From: Bacteroidales bacterium
GTDB lineage: Bacteria; Bacteroidota; Bacteroidia; Bacteroidales; JAADJA01
Assembly (NCBI GenBank): GCA_016783885.1
Contig: JADHVR010000004.1
Coordinates: 1-64,000 of the forward strand
Direction of reading: 5' to 3'
Length of the DNA: 64,000 bases
Shown here: positions 19,097 to 28,804 of the stretch, piece after piece
Layout of the letters: every line of letters begins with the position of its first letter
How positions within the stretch are numbered: position 1 is the first letter of the stretch
Program-made: the position numbers and the translations under genes
Notes under the pieces: model-generated
Database searches by the model: none
Seen by the model: only the letters and a program-made list of their open reading frames with translations
Told to the model about the DNA's origin: nothing

Positions 19097-20437
19097 ATGG
19101 GTTCGTTAAAGACATTCAAACCCGGAGGTGTTCATCCGGCAGAGAATAAGCTATCGAAAGACCGGCAGATAGAAATATTGCCGATTCCTAAAGTTGCTTA
19201 TATCCCATTTTCACAGCATCTTGGAGCGCCGGCTAAAGTTTTGGTTAACCGTGGCGACCAGGTGAAAGCAGGGCAGCTTATTGCTAAAGGTGAGGCTTTT
19301 ATTTCTGCCAATATACACTCCTCTGTTTCAGGAAAGGTTAAAAAAATTGATAATGTAATCGATACAAGCGGATACCGGAAATCTGCCGTGGTTATTGATG
19401 TTGAAGGCGATGAATGGGAAGATACAATTGACAGAAGTGATGAAATAAAGAAGGATATCACACTCAGCCAAAAAGAGATCATCGACAAGATCAATGCTAT
19501 GGGGGTTGTCGGGCTTGGTGGCGCAGCATTCCCTTCTCATGTTAAATTAATGGTTCCTGATGGTAAAAAAGCCGAAGTGCTTATTATAAATGGAGTGGAG
19601 TGTGAACCGTACCTTACTTCCGATCACATGCTTATGATGGAAAAAGGTGAGCAGATACTGACAGGAACAAAGATTTTAATGAGAGCATTAGGTGTTGCCA
19701 AAGCCATGATTGGGATTGAGAATAACAAACCTGATGTGATTGAATATTTAACAGAATTGGCAAAAGACTACGAAGGAATTGAAGTTTATGCACTAAAAGT
19801 GAAATACCCGCAAGGCGCTGAAAAGCAACTTATAAAAGCATTAACTAACAGGGAAGTGCCTTCCGGTAAACTTCCGGTTGAGGTTGGTGCTGTTGTAAAT
19901 AATGCAGGTACTGCCTATGCAGTGTATGAAGCTGTTCAAAAGAACAAACCGCTTTTTGAAAGGGTCGTAACCATAACGGGCAAGTCGGTTAAAAATCCTT
20001 CAAACTGGCTGGTGCGTATTGGTACACCTATATCAGATCTGATTGAAGCTGCCGGAGGATTACCTGAAGATACGGGTAAGGTTATCGGTGGCGGTCCTAT
20101 GATGGGTAAGGCATTAACTTCACTTGATGTGCCTGTTGTTAAAGGCACTTCAGGAATACTGATAATGAAGGAGGAAGAATCCGACAGGGAAATTATCAAG
20201 AATTGTATCCGATGTTCAAAGTGTGTTTCTGTTTGCCCTATGGGACTTGAACCTTATTTGATTGAAAAAACAGTGATGATAGAAGACTATGAAAGAACAG
20301 AAGCAGAAAGGGTTATGGATTGTATTGAATGTGGTTCGTGTCAATATACTTGTCCGGCAAATCGTCAATTGCTTGACTACATCAGGCTTGGTAAAAATAT
20401 AGTCGGACAAATCATTAGAACAAGGTCGAAAAAATGA
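19097..20437 (+). CDS. rnfC: Rnf complex subunit RnfC
   Basis: GGVHPAENK start, GVVGLGGAAFPSHVKL, C-terminal CIRCSKCVSVCP and CIECGSCQYTCP. Confidence 0.96.
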   Translation: MGSLKTFKPGGVHPAENKLSKDRQIEILPIPKVAYIPFSQHLGAPAKVLVNRGDQVKAGQLIAKGEAFISANIHSSVSGKVKKIDNVIDTSGYRKSAVVIDVEGDEWEDTIDRSDEIKKDITLSQKEIIDKINAMGVVGLGGAAFPSHVKLMVPDGKKAEVLIINGVECEPYLTSDHMLMMEKGEQILTGTKILMRALGVAKAMIGIENNKPDVIEYLTELAKDYEGIEVYALKVKYPQGAEKQLIKALTNREVPSGKLPVEVGAVVNNAGTAYAVYEAVQKNKPLFERVVTITGKSVKNPSNWLVRIGTPISDLIEAAGGLPEDTGKVIGGGPMMGKALTSLDVPVVKGTSGILIMKEEESDREIIKNCIRCSKCVSVCPMGLEPYLIEKTVMIEDYERTEAERVMDCIECGSCQYTCPANRQLLDYIRLGKNIVGQIIRTRSKK

Positions 20438-20491
20438 TTTAGTTATTTTAAAAATAGATATTTGGTTTTTGGATTTAGAAATTAACAACTT

Positions 20492-21535
20492 ATGAATATA
20501 TTAAGAGTTTCAGGTTCTCCTCATGTTCACACCGATAACTCGGTAAACAAGATCATGTACGGCGTTATTTACGCAATGATCCCGGCTGCCCTTGTTTCAA
20601 TTTATTTCTTTGGCCTCAGTGCTGTAAGGGTTCTTTTGATCTCTGTTGTTGCTTGTTTACTGGTAGAATATCTTATTCAAAAATATTTACTTAAAAGTGA
20701 GATCAGCATAACTGACGGCTCTGCAATTATCACAGGTGTCTTGCTTGCTTTTAATGTACCTTGTAATTTACCATGGTGGATTATTATAATCGGCGCTATT
20801 GTAGCTATCGGAATAGGGAAAATGTCGTTTGGGGGTCTGGGTAAAAATATTTTTAATCCTGCATTGGTGGGCAGGGTTTTCCTGTTAATATCATTCCCGG
20901 TTCAGATGACAAGCTGGCCGGTTCCAAAACCATTGTTTACCAAAGCTGTTACCGATGCTATTACCGGACCGACACCATTGGGAGCATTAAAAGGAGAACT
21001 TTATAAGGAAGGGGCAACAATTCAGAAAGTGATGCAGGATGGGATAACATATATACAGGATGGAGTTGAAGTAACTTACAGAATACCCTCTTATGTTGAT
21101 CAATTGCTTGGTAATATGGGAGGATCGCTCGGTGAAATATCGGCAATTGCATTGCTGATAGGTGCAATTTATATGTTGTTCAGGAAAATTATTACGTGGC
21201 ACATTCCTGCGGGATATCTCGGAAGTGCGATTATTTTCTCAGGCATTCTATGGTTAGCCGATCCTTCATATTTCATTGATCCTTTGTTTCATCTAATAAC
21301 AGGAGGTATGATGCTGGGTGTGTTCTTTATGGCGACGGATATGGTTACTTCACCGATGTCGGCTAAAGGGCAGTTGATATTTGGAGCAGGAGCAGGTATA
21401 TTAACGATATTGATCAGGGTGTTCGGTGCATATCCCGAAGGTGTTTCATTTGCAATTCTGATAATGAATGCTTTTGTACCGTTGATAGATAGAGGATTTA
21501 AGCCGAAAAGGTTTGGAGAAACGGTTAAGAATTAA
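20492..21535 (+). CDS. rnfD: Rnf complex subunit RnfD
   Basis: SPHVHTDNSVNKIMYGVIYAMIPA; FATDMVTSPMS flavinylation-type motif. Confidence 0.95.
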   Translation: MNILRVSGSPHVHTDNSVNKIMYGVIYAMIPAALVSIYFFGLSAVRVLLISVVACLLVEYLIQKYLLKSEISITDGSAIITGVLLAFNVPCNLPWWIIIIGAIVAIGIGKMSFGGLGKNIFNPALVGRVFLLISFPVQMTSWPVPKPLFTKAVTDAITGPTPLGALKGELYKEGATIQKVMQDGITYIQDGVEVTYRIPSYVDQLLGNMGGSLGEISAIALLIGAIYMLFRKIITWHIPAGYLGSAIIFSGILWLADPSYFIDPLFHLITGGMMLGVFFMATDMVTSPMSAKGQLIFGAGAGILTILIRVFGAYPEGVSFAILIMNAFVPLIDRGFKPKRFGETVKN

Positions 21536-21563
21536 TAAACAATTAACAATAGACAATCAAAAA

Positions 21564-22211
21564 ATGGCAAAAAAAGAATCGTCATTCGTAAATATGGTTT
21601 TAACGCTCTTTGTGGTAACTGCCATTGCTGCACTTACGCTTGGTGGTGTTTATACGGTTACAAAAGAGCCGATAGCAATTGCTAAACTGCTGAAAATAGA
21701 AAAAGCAATCAGTGAAGTGCTTCCTGAATTTGATAATATAAGTGAGTATAAAATTTTACCGGAAGGTGGAAGTGATTCTTTAACATTTTTTAAAGCGACA
21801 AAAAATGGTGAGGAAGTCGGCACTGCAATCAAGACTTATACTGATAGAGGCTTTAGCGGCAGGGTCTGGATCATGGTTGGGTTAAATCCGGAAGGTGTTA
21901 TCAATAATACAGCCGTGCTCGAACATAAAGAAACTCCCGGACTTGGCGATAAAATGGATAAAACGAAATCTGATTGGAGCAATCAGTTTAATGGGAAAAA
22001 CCCGACGGAATTTAAACTAAAAGTAACAAAAAATGGAGGTGATGTAGATGCTATCACAGCCGCTACCATCAGCTCACGTGCTTTCTGCGATGCAGTTCAA
22101 AGGGCTTATGATGAGTTTAAGAAGCAAGAGTCAAGAATCAAGAGTCAAGAACCAAGAGTCAAGAATCAAGAATCAAGAGTCAAGAACCAAGAAGCAAGAA
22201 CCAAAAAATAA
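21564..22211 (+). CDS. rnfG: Rnf complex subunit RnfG
   Basis: GFSGRVWIMVGLNPEGVI...HKETPGLGDKM...VDAITAATISSRAF; start set at MAKKESSF; C-terminal repeat-derived tail. Confidence 0.93.
   Translation: MAKKESSFVNMVLTLFVVTAIAALTLGGVYTVTKEPIAIAKLLKIEKAISEVLPEFDNISEYKILPEGGSDSLTFFKATKNGEEVGTAIKTYTDRGFSGRVWIMVGLNPEGVINNTAVLEHKETPGLGDKMDKTKSDWSNQFNGKNPTEFKLKVTKNGGDVDAITAATISSRAFCDAVQRAYDEFKKQESRIKSQEPRVKNQESRVKNQEARTKK
22121..22204 (+). repeat. 12-unit heptamer array (GARNCAA)12 in the 3' end of rnfG
   Basis: gaagcaa gagtcaa gaatcaa gagtcaa gaaccaa gagtcaa gaatcaa gaatcaa gagtcaa gaaccaa gaagcaa gaaccaa. Confidence 0.9.
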
Positions 22212-22256
22212 GAAATAAGAATTAAGATTATAATTAACTAAATAAAATATCATAAG

Positions 22257-22649
22257 ATGCATAATTTTAAGGAATTGAAAATTTGGCAAAAATCAAGAGT
22301 TCTAACAAAAAAAATATATTTATTAATAAAAGATTATCCTGAAGAAGAGAAATTTGGACTTGTTAGCCAGATTAGGAGATCGGCTATTTCAATTCCTTCG
22401 AATATAGCTGAAGGTTCAGGAAGAAATTCTGATCGGGATTTTCGTAGATTTTTAAATATTGCTCTTTCATCAGCATTCGAACTTGAAACACAGATTATAC
22501 TATCTTTTGATTTAGATTATCTGTTAGAAATAGATTATTTAAAAATTTCTGAGGAAATACAGGAGGTCCAAAAAATGATATTCGGATTTAGAAAATCATT
22601 AAGTAAAGTAAATAAGTCTTATAATTTTTTATTATCATTATTATTTTAA
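22257..22649 (+). CDS. Four helix bundle protein (23S rRNA intervening-sequence/S23 family)
   Basis: MHNFKELKIWQKSRVLTKKIY...FGLVSQIRRSAISIPSNIAEGSGR. Confidence 0.93.
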   Translation: MHNFKELKIWQKSRVLTKKIYLLIKDYPEEEKFGLVSQIRRSAISIPSNIAEGSGRNSDRDFRRFLNIALSSAFELETQIILSFDLDYLLEIDYLKISEEIQEVQKMIFGFRKSLSKVNKSYNFLLSLLF

Positions 22650-22670
22650 ATATATCATAAATCAATTTTC

Positions 22671-22698
22671 TTGATTCTTGAATCTTGGTTCTTGTATC
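22671..22698 (-). repeat. Inverted heptamer array TTGATTC-TTGAATC-TTGGTTC-TTGTATC
   Basis: Reverse complement reads GATACAA-GAACCAA-GATTCAA-GAATCAA, same family as 22121-22204. Confidence 0.85.
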
Positions 22699-22715
22699 TT
22701 TTAATATTTATAAAT

Positions 22716-23300
22716 ATGAATCAGTTACAAAATTTCACTAAAGGTTTTATAAAGGACAACCCGGTATTCGTATTACTTCTCGGGCTTTGTCCGACACTGG
22801 GGGTTACTACTACAGCAATTAACGGATTAGGAATGGGATTGGCGACTACGTTTGTTCTTGTAATGTCGAATTTGGTAGTATCACTTATTAAAAATTTAAT
22901 TCCCGACAAGGTCAGGATCCCGTCGTTCATTGTAATAATTGCATCCTTTGTTACGATTGTTGAACTTACAATGCAGGCATACACACCTGCATTGTTTGAA
23001 GCGCTGGGATTATTTATTCCGCTTATTGTTGTTAACTGTATTGTGCTTGGCAGGGCAGAAGCATTTGCATCTAAGAATAATATTATCTCTTCTGTCATTG
23101 ATGGACTTGGAATGGGATTAGGTTTTGCTTTTGCTTTGTTCTTGCTTGGTGCTGTGAGAGAGATTTTGGGAAGCGGTGCAATTTTAAGCATGAAATTTAT
23201 CCAGGGAGATGGAGTGCTGGTGTTTATATTACCGCCAGGTGCTTTTATTGCTCTTGGATATTTAATTGCGATAATGAACAGGTTGAAGAAAACGACATAA
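22716..23300 (+). CDS. rnfE: Rnf complex subunit RnfE
   Basis: [36 protein letters not shown]. Confidence 0.95.
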   Translation: MNQLQNFTKGFIKDNPVFVLLLGLCPTLGVTTTAINGLGMGLATTFVLVMSNLVVSLIKNLIPDKVRIPSFIVIIASFVTIVELTMQAYTPALFEALGLFIPLIVVNCIVLGRAEAFASKNNIISSVIDGLGMGLGFAFALFLLGAVREILGSGAILSMKFIQGDGVLVFILPPGAFIALGYLIAIMNRLKKTT

Positions 23301-23303
23301 AGA

Positions 23304-23373
23304 ATTTTAGATTTTAGATTTTAGATTTTTTAAATTGCAAAATAGTCAATAGAAAATAATCAATAATCAATAA
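23304..23373 (+). repeat. Heptamer arrays (ATTTTAG)3 and (NMAATAR)5 between rnfE and rnfA
   Basis: 23304-23324 ATTTTAGx3; 23339-23373 AAAATAG TCAATAG AAAATAA TCAATAA TCAATAA. Confidence 0.75.
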
Positions 23374-23376
23374 AAA

Positions 23377-23949
23377 ATGACATACATCATCATCATCATC
23401 GGGGCGATATTTGTAAATAACATAGTTCTGAACCAGTTTCTCGGGATTTGCCCGTTTATTGGAGTTTCTAAAAAGATCAATACAGCTATCGGAATGAGTG
23501 GAGCAGTATTATTTGTAATGACATTAGCTACAATTGTAACATGGTTAATTCAGAATTATGTATTGAATCCATTCGGAATTCAATTTCTCCAAACTATTAC
23601 GTTTATCCTTGTAATAGCTTCACTTGTGCAGATGGTGGAGATCATCCTTAAAAAAGTCAGTCCTGCTTTGTTTCAGGCATTGGGTATTTTCCTTCCGCTT
23701 ATCACAACTAACTGTGCTGTACTTGGTGTTGCCATCCTGACAATCCAGAAAGATTTTAACTTGATGGAAGGTGTTGTTTTTGCTATTGCCAATGCTATTG
23801 GTTTTGGTTTGGCATTAGTATTATTTTCCGGTATTCGAGAACATCTGGAATTAATGGAGGTTCCAAAAGGTATGCGAGGCGTACCCATTGCCCTTATTTC
23901 TGCAGGTATTCTTGCACTGGCTTTTATGGGGTTTGCTAATTTGGTATAG
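23377..23949 (+). CDS. rnfA: Rnf complex subunit RnfA
   Basis: [32 protein letters not shown]. Confidence 0.95.
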   Translation: MTYIIIIIGAIFVNNIVLNQFLGICPFIGVSKKINTAIGMSGAVLFVMTLATIVTWLIQNYVLNPFGIQFLQTITFILVIASLVQMVEIILKKVSPALFQALGIFLPLITTNCAVLGVAILTIQKDFNLMEGVVFAIANAIGFGLALVLFSGIREHLELMEVPKGMRGVPIALISAGILALAFMGFANLV

Positions 23950-23987
23950 TGATTTTATAGTTCTTAGAACTTCAAACATCGAACTAT

Positions 23988-25457
23988 CTAATCCGGTACC
24001 TGGCTATTCGCTCCGACATTCCCAATCCAAACATCATTCTTGTCCGGGTTATTCACCTTTCCGTCCATATCCATGTCGCCGGATTTGTAACCATTTGTTC
24101 CTACCTGTATAACCCAGACATTTGATTTATCGTTTGAATTAACTTGTCCGTCAGCATCTCCGTCTCCGCCAAACATACCCCATATACCGGGCGCAATTTC
24201 TTTTTGCCCTGGGGCAGCGCCATAAGCCTGACCGGAACCGGTAGTAAAGTCATAACTGTAAACACCACCTGATTCTGTTAAGGGATTGGCTGACATTATG
24301 CCAAGATGGTTTCTGTGCCATAAAACTACAAACAAATTATGAATGATTGAATGAGAGAATGAGAGAATGCTTGTGCCGTCCAATCCTACAACAGAACCAT
24401 CATTTAACAGGAAGGCTGCCTGCCGGGCAATCATTGTTTCGCCGGTTGCCAATGAGGCATTTGTCGTATCGCGCAATTCAATTAGAACCCAATCAACAAT
24501 ATCAGCATTTGGTATTGCAGTAACGCTTTCGGTACCTGCATAATCCCAAGGAGCGATATTATAAGGTTGAGCCAACGGGAGATTGCCATCAGCTGCAATA
24601 TTAGTATTCATGCCCGTATCATTAAAAGGTCCTTCTAAGAAAATTTTTAAATTCATTCTGATACCATCCTCCCATCCTCTTAATCTTGCCATCATCCACC
24701 ATACTGCTTTTCCTTTTTGAATGGACGACAGCTCATTAACATGGCCACAGCCAGCACCATTATATGCTGAATGTTGAACAGGTATTGTATCTCCCTCATA
24801 AATATAATAATTCATTTCACCATTATACCAACAATCAATATCAGCAAAGTCAAATAAAACTTTGTTATTATCAATACAATATTGTCTGATCATTTGGTTA
24901 CGTAGATATCTATTATATCCGTTAATTCCATTATATTGGGCATTGCCTGTAAAGTAAACAAATGTAACGTTAGGAAAAGCTGCTTCGAAAGATGTAATAG
25001 AATCTAGGTATTGCTGAACTTTATCTGTAGTCCAGGTATTTAATTCAGTGCACCACGACCATGCAGATACATTGATTTCGGGATTATTATTTAGGACATT
25101 GTGTGTCCATCCCCAACCTTGAGTGGTATACCAATAACCTTCAGGGGTTATGTATGTAAAATTTTCCTGCCCGTCGAAAATGCAAAGTGCACCTGCTGAA
25201 TCAGGAAGATATTTAAATCCGATTTCAACGTCAAGTAACGTGTCGGTGTTTTCAAGGTATTCAATGCCGCAAGTTAGCTGATGACCATGCGATGTATGTG
25301 CATAATGCCATTTAATATTTTCCTGGATATCATCAATAACATCTGCCGGAATTTGACCGATATCCGTACAATTATGATCGATGATTATTCCCTGGCTGAA
25401 TGTGGTTTTTGAAATAAGAATGCTTAAAATTGTGAATAATAGCAATATTTTTTTCAT
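23988..25457 (-). CDS. Secreted SGNH-hydrolase-like protein with C-terminal dockerin-like/SQVPD module
   Basis: Signal peptide; HTSHGHQL, YFTGNAQ; C-term FLEGPF...GDGDADGQVNSNDKSNVW...DMDGKVNNPDKNDVWIGNVGANSQVPD. Confidence 0.65.
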   Translation of the reverse strand: MKKILLLFTILSILISKTTFSQGIIIDHNCTDIGQIPADVIDDIQENIKWHYAHTSHGHQLTCGIEYLENTDTLLDVEIGFKYLPDSAGALCIFDGQENFTYITPEGYWYTTQGWGWTHNVLNNNPEINVSAWSWCTELNTWTTDKVQQYLDSITSFEAAFPNVTFVYFTGNAQYNGINGYNRYLRNQMIRQYCIDNNKVLFDFADIDCWYNGEMNYYIYEGDTIPVQHSAYNGAGCGHVNELSSIQKGKAVWWMMARLRGWEDGIRMNLKIFLEGPFNDTGMNTNIAADGNLPLAQPYNIAPWDYAGTESVTAIPNADIVDWVLIELRDTTNASLATGETMIARQAAFLLNDGSVVGLDGTSILSFSHSIIHNLFVVLWHRNHLGIMSANPLTESGGVYSYDFTTGSGQAYGAAPGQKEIAPGIWGMFGGDGDADGQVNSNDKSNVWVIQVGTNGYKSGDMDMDGKVNNPDKNDVWIGNVGANSQVPD

Positions 25458-25815
25458 AATAGTTAATAATACGTAATAAAAGATTTAAAGATTGAGTTTT
25501 CTTGTACCTGAAATAAGAAAATTAAAATAGAGAGACGCAAAAATAACAATAAAATTGTAAAATGCAATTTAAATCAGCTATTTATACTGACACTGAACGA
25601 TTTTGCAAAAAGATCACGACATGACTAACGAAACACCAACCCTTTTATGTTTTCATCTATTGCAAAGTTTCATAATTTTTTTATTTTAGCTACTTTTATT
25701 TAGGGTGTGTAATAAATTTAATTCCTTATTTTGTGAGTGAATTTGATTGTACTTTTGTTTATTAATTATTTCAGATATGGATTTTTAACTATTACATACC
25801 TAAAATTATTATTTT

Positions 25816-27273
25816 ATGAAATACAAAGAAGTAAAAAATTATATTGGTGGGAAATTTGTCCAAAGTGATAATAAGAGATTAGACGTTTTTAGCCCTTTAA
25901 ACGGTAAGATAATTTCAACCGTGCCATTATCAGGATATAATGATCTGGATGAGGCAGTTAAGGCTGCACAGGAAGCTTTTCCGAAATGGGCAGGATTAAC
26001 TTCAAAAAAAAGATCGGAAGTATTATACCGGTACAGAACAATTTTAAAAAATAATATTAAAGAGCTTGTTTCAGTGATCCATGACGAACATGGGAAAACT
26101 ATTGACGAAGCAACTGCTGAAGTAGAAAAAAGCATTGAATTAACTGAATTTGCCTGCTCAATTCCCCAGATTACTGCCGGAGAAATAATGAAGGTAAGCG
26201 ATGGTGTTGTTTGTCGTACAGAATATGTACCTCTCGGTGTTGTTGCATCTATTGTTCCGTTTAATTTTCCTCACATGGTTCCTCACTGGAGTCTTCCGAA
26301 TATAATAGCTCTTGGGAATTGTATGATATTAAAACCGTCGGAACAGGTGCCGATAACTGCTGCTAAAATAGCTGAAATGCTTAAAGAAGCCGGATTACCT
26401 GACGGAGTTTTAAATCTGATAAACGGAGATAAAGATATTGTTGAAGCAATTTGCGATCACCCGGATATTAAGGCTGTTTCTTTTGTCGGTTCTACAAAAA
26501 TTGCACAAATTGTTTATAAAAGAGCTACATCAAATCTCAAAAGATGCCTGGCTCTGGGAGGCGCTAAAAACCATTTAGTCGTTTTCCCTGATGCTGACCT
26601 GGAAATGACTGCCAATGATATTGCTGCTTCTTTTAGCGGCACTTCAGGACAAAGATGTATGGCAGCTTCAGTTATGATTGCAGTCAGAGATGTGAATCAT
26701 ATTATAGAAAAGTTGTGCGAAGAAACAAGGAATAAAATTCCAGGGTTAAATTTAGGCCCGATTATTTCAAAACAATCCAGGGAAAATATTATTAATTACA
26801 TAAATAAAGCTGAACAATCCGGTGCAATAATCCTGGTTGATGGCAGGAACGCAAAGGTTGAAGGTAAAGGAGATAAAAATGGTTATTACATTGGTCCTAC
26901 AATTATTGATTATCCTAATAATATACCAATGCCTGAAGAAGAAGTGTTTGGGCCGGTTTTCGAAATTATTCATGCTGATAATATTGAAGAGGCAATGTTT
27001 TTTGAAAATAGTTCACCTTTTGGAAATGCAGCCTCTGCCTTTACTCAAAGCGGTGGTTTGGCAAATGAGGTAGCAAGTAAAGCAAGTGCAGGGATGATAG
27101 GAGTGAACATTGGTGTTCCTGTTCCGCGAGAGCCTTTTTCGTTTGGCGGCTGGAACGATTCTAAATTCGGAGTAGGTGATTTAACCGGTAAAGGCGGAAT
27201 CGAATTCTGGACTCAGCTTAAAAAAGTAACAACTAAATGGAGAAAACAGGAAAAGACTGATTGGATGAGTTAG
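25816..27273 (+). CDS. mmsA: CoA-acylating (methyl)malonate-semialdehyde dehydrogenase
   Basis: 485 aa ALDH; VPFNFPHMVPHW, SFSGTSGQRCMAASV motifs typical of MMSDH. Confidence 0.88.
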   Translation: MKYKEVKNYIGGKFVQSDNKRLDVFSPLNGKIISTVPLSGYNDLDEAVKAAQEAFPKWAGLTSKKRSEVLYRYRTILKNNIKELVSVIHDEHGKTIDEATAEVEKSIELTEFACSIPQITAGEIMKVSDGVVCRTEYVPLGVVASIVPFNFPHMVPHWSLPNIIALGNCMILKPSEQVPITAAKIAEMLKEAGLPDGVLNLINGDKDIVEAICDHPDIKAVSFVGSTKIAQIVYKRATSNLKRCLALGGAKNHLVVFPDADLEMTANDIAASFSGTSGQRCMAASVMIAVRDVNHIIEKLCEETRNKIPGLNLGPIISKQSRENIINYINKAEQSGAIILVDGRNAKVEGKGDKNGYYIGPTIIDYPNNIPMPEEEVFGPVFEIIHADNIEEAMFFENSSPFGNAASAFTQSGGLANEVASKASAGMIGVNIGVPVPREPFSFGGWNDSKFGVGDLTGKGGIEFWTQLKKVTTKWRKQEKTDWMS

Positions 27274-27283
27274 GTTTAATATG

Positions 27284-27356
27284 TTATAAGTTATTAAGTT
27301 ATATGTTAATTGTTAAAGATTTTGTAACTTATAACTATTAACATATAACAAATAAC
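27284..27356. repeat. Inverted pair of heptamer arrays (TTANNNG)n / (NNNTAAC)n
   Basis: TTATAAG...TTATATG TTAATTG, short loop, TTATAAC TATTAAC ATATAAC AAATAAC. Confidence 0.75.
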
Positions 27357-27414
27357 AATTATCCAAATACAATTATGATTCTTGTAAACAAATAGTTACA
27401 AAAAATGTAAAGAA

Positions 27415-28764
27415 ATGAAAAACGGAATTCCTGACAAAAACGAAATTTTACAGAACAACCTGAAATATACCCTCTTTTCATGGACAAAACAATCAGGCTT
27501 AAACCCAATTAATGTTGAAAGAGCTAAAGGTGTTTATATTTACGACAGGGATGGAAAAAGATATATTGATTTTTCATCACAGTTGATGAATGTAAATATT
27601 GGTCACGGACACCCCGCAATTCGTGAAGCGGTTTTAAAACAAATGGAAGAAGTCAGTTATGTTTATCCGGGAATGATCACAAAGGTCAGAGGAGAACTTG
27701 GAAAAAAGCTCGCAGAAATATCTCCCGGAAGTCTGAACAAAACGTTTTTCACATTAGGCGGAGCAGATGCTGTTGAAAATGCAATAAAGCTGGCAAGGGT
27801 TTACACGGGAAGGCATAAAATTATTGCGCAATACCGTTCATATCATGGTGCTACTTATGCTGCCATGTCTGCCGGCGGTGATCCGAGAAAATTTCCAATT
27901 GACAGCCAGGGAATGCCTAATATTATTCATATTGAGAATCCTTATGTTTATCGCTGTCCCTGGGGTAGTAAGACTCCGGAAGAATGTGCTGAAAAATCTG
28001 CCCGACAAATTGAAAGGATTATTCAGTTTGAAAACCCTGAGAGTATTGCTGCTATCATTATGGAAGGTGAATCAGGTTCATCCGGTTGCATTAAATTTCC
28101 TGAAGGATACTGGCAGAAGATAAAAGCCATTGCTGATAAATACGGGATATTGACGATAGATGATGAAGTGATGAGCGGTTTTGGCAGGACAGGCAAATGG
28201 TTTGCCATTGAGCACCATGGGGTTGAACCCGATATTATTTGTATGGCAAAAGGATTAACTTCAGGATATATTCCGTTAGGCGGAATTATTGTTAAAGAAG
28301 AAATAGCGAGGCATTTCGATAATAATGTTTTACCACTGGGTTTAACGTATTCATCTCATCCGGTTTCGTGCACTGCTGCCCTGGCAACTATTAAGGTTTA
28401 TGAAGATGAGAATTTATTAGAGAATGCCACGGTTATGGGCAGATACTTAGATGAAAGAATGGAAGGCTTGATAAACAAACATCCATCTATCGGTGATTAC
28501 CGTAATACAGGATTATTTGGTGTTATTGAACTGGTAAAGAACAGGGAAACCAAAGAACCGATTACCCCCTGGAATGCAAAACCGGATAAAATGGAAATAA
28601 CAAATAATATTGCCGGTAAAATTCGTGAGTTAGGGATGTTTACATTCGTAAGATGGAACTGGATATTTATGGCACCGCCGCTATGTATTACTAAAGAACA
28701 GATTGATGAAGGATTAGAAATAATTTCAAAGGCTATTGGTATAGCAGATGAATATGTAATATAA
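27415..28764 (+). CDS. Class III aminotransferase (candidate beta-alanine/omega-amino acid aminotransferase)
   Basis: 449 aa; TLGGADAVENAIKLAR, LTIDDEVMSGFGRTGKWFA, CMAKGLTSGYIPLGG PLP-lysine motif. Confidence 0.87.
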   Translation: MKNGIPDKNEILQNNLKYTLFSWTKQSGLNPINVERAKGVYIYDRDGKRYIDFSSQLMNVNIGHGHPAIREAVLKQMEEVSYVYPGMITKVRGELGKKLAEISPGSLNKTFFTLGGADAVENAIKLARVYTGRHKIIAQYRSYHGATYAAMSAGGDPRKFPIDSQGMPNIIHIENPYVYRCPWGSKTPEECAEKSARQIERIIQFENPESIAAIIMEGESGSSGCIKFPEGYWQKIKAIADKYGILTIDDEVMSGFGRTGKWFAIEHHGVEPDIICMAKGLTSGYIPLGGIIVKEEIARHFDNNVLPLGLTYSSHPVSCTAALATIKVYEDENLLENATVMGRYLDERMEGLINKHPSIGDYRNTGLFGVIELVKNRETKEPITPWNAKPDKMEITNNIAGKIRELGMFTFVRWNWIFMAPPLCITKEQIDEGLEIISKAIGIADEYVI

Positions 28765-28804
28765 AGCTGAAAAATAGACTCGAATTAACACAAATAATAT
28801 TAAC

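Noticed and set aside
19198-19494. Antisense ORFs within rnfC
   Set aside because: Shadow ORFs of a conserved coding region.
22121-22204. CRISPR-like array
   Set aside because: Repeat unit is 7 bp with no spacers, and there are no cas genes.
22721-23191. 156-aa minus-strand ORF antisense to rnfE
   Set aside because: Antisense shadow of a conserved gene.
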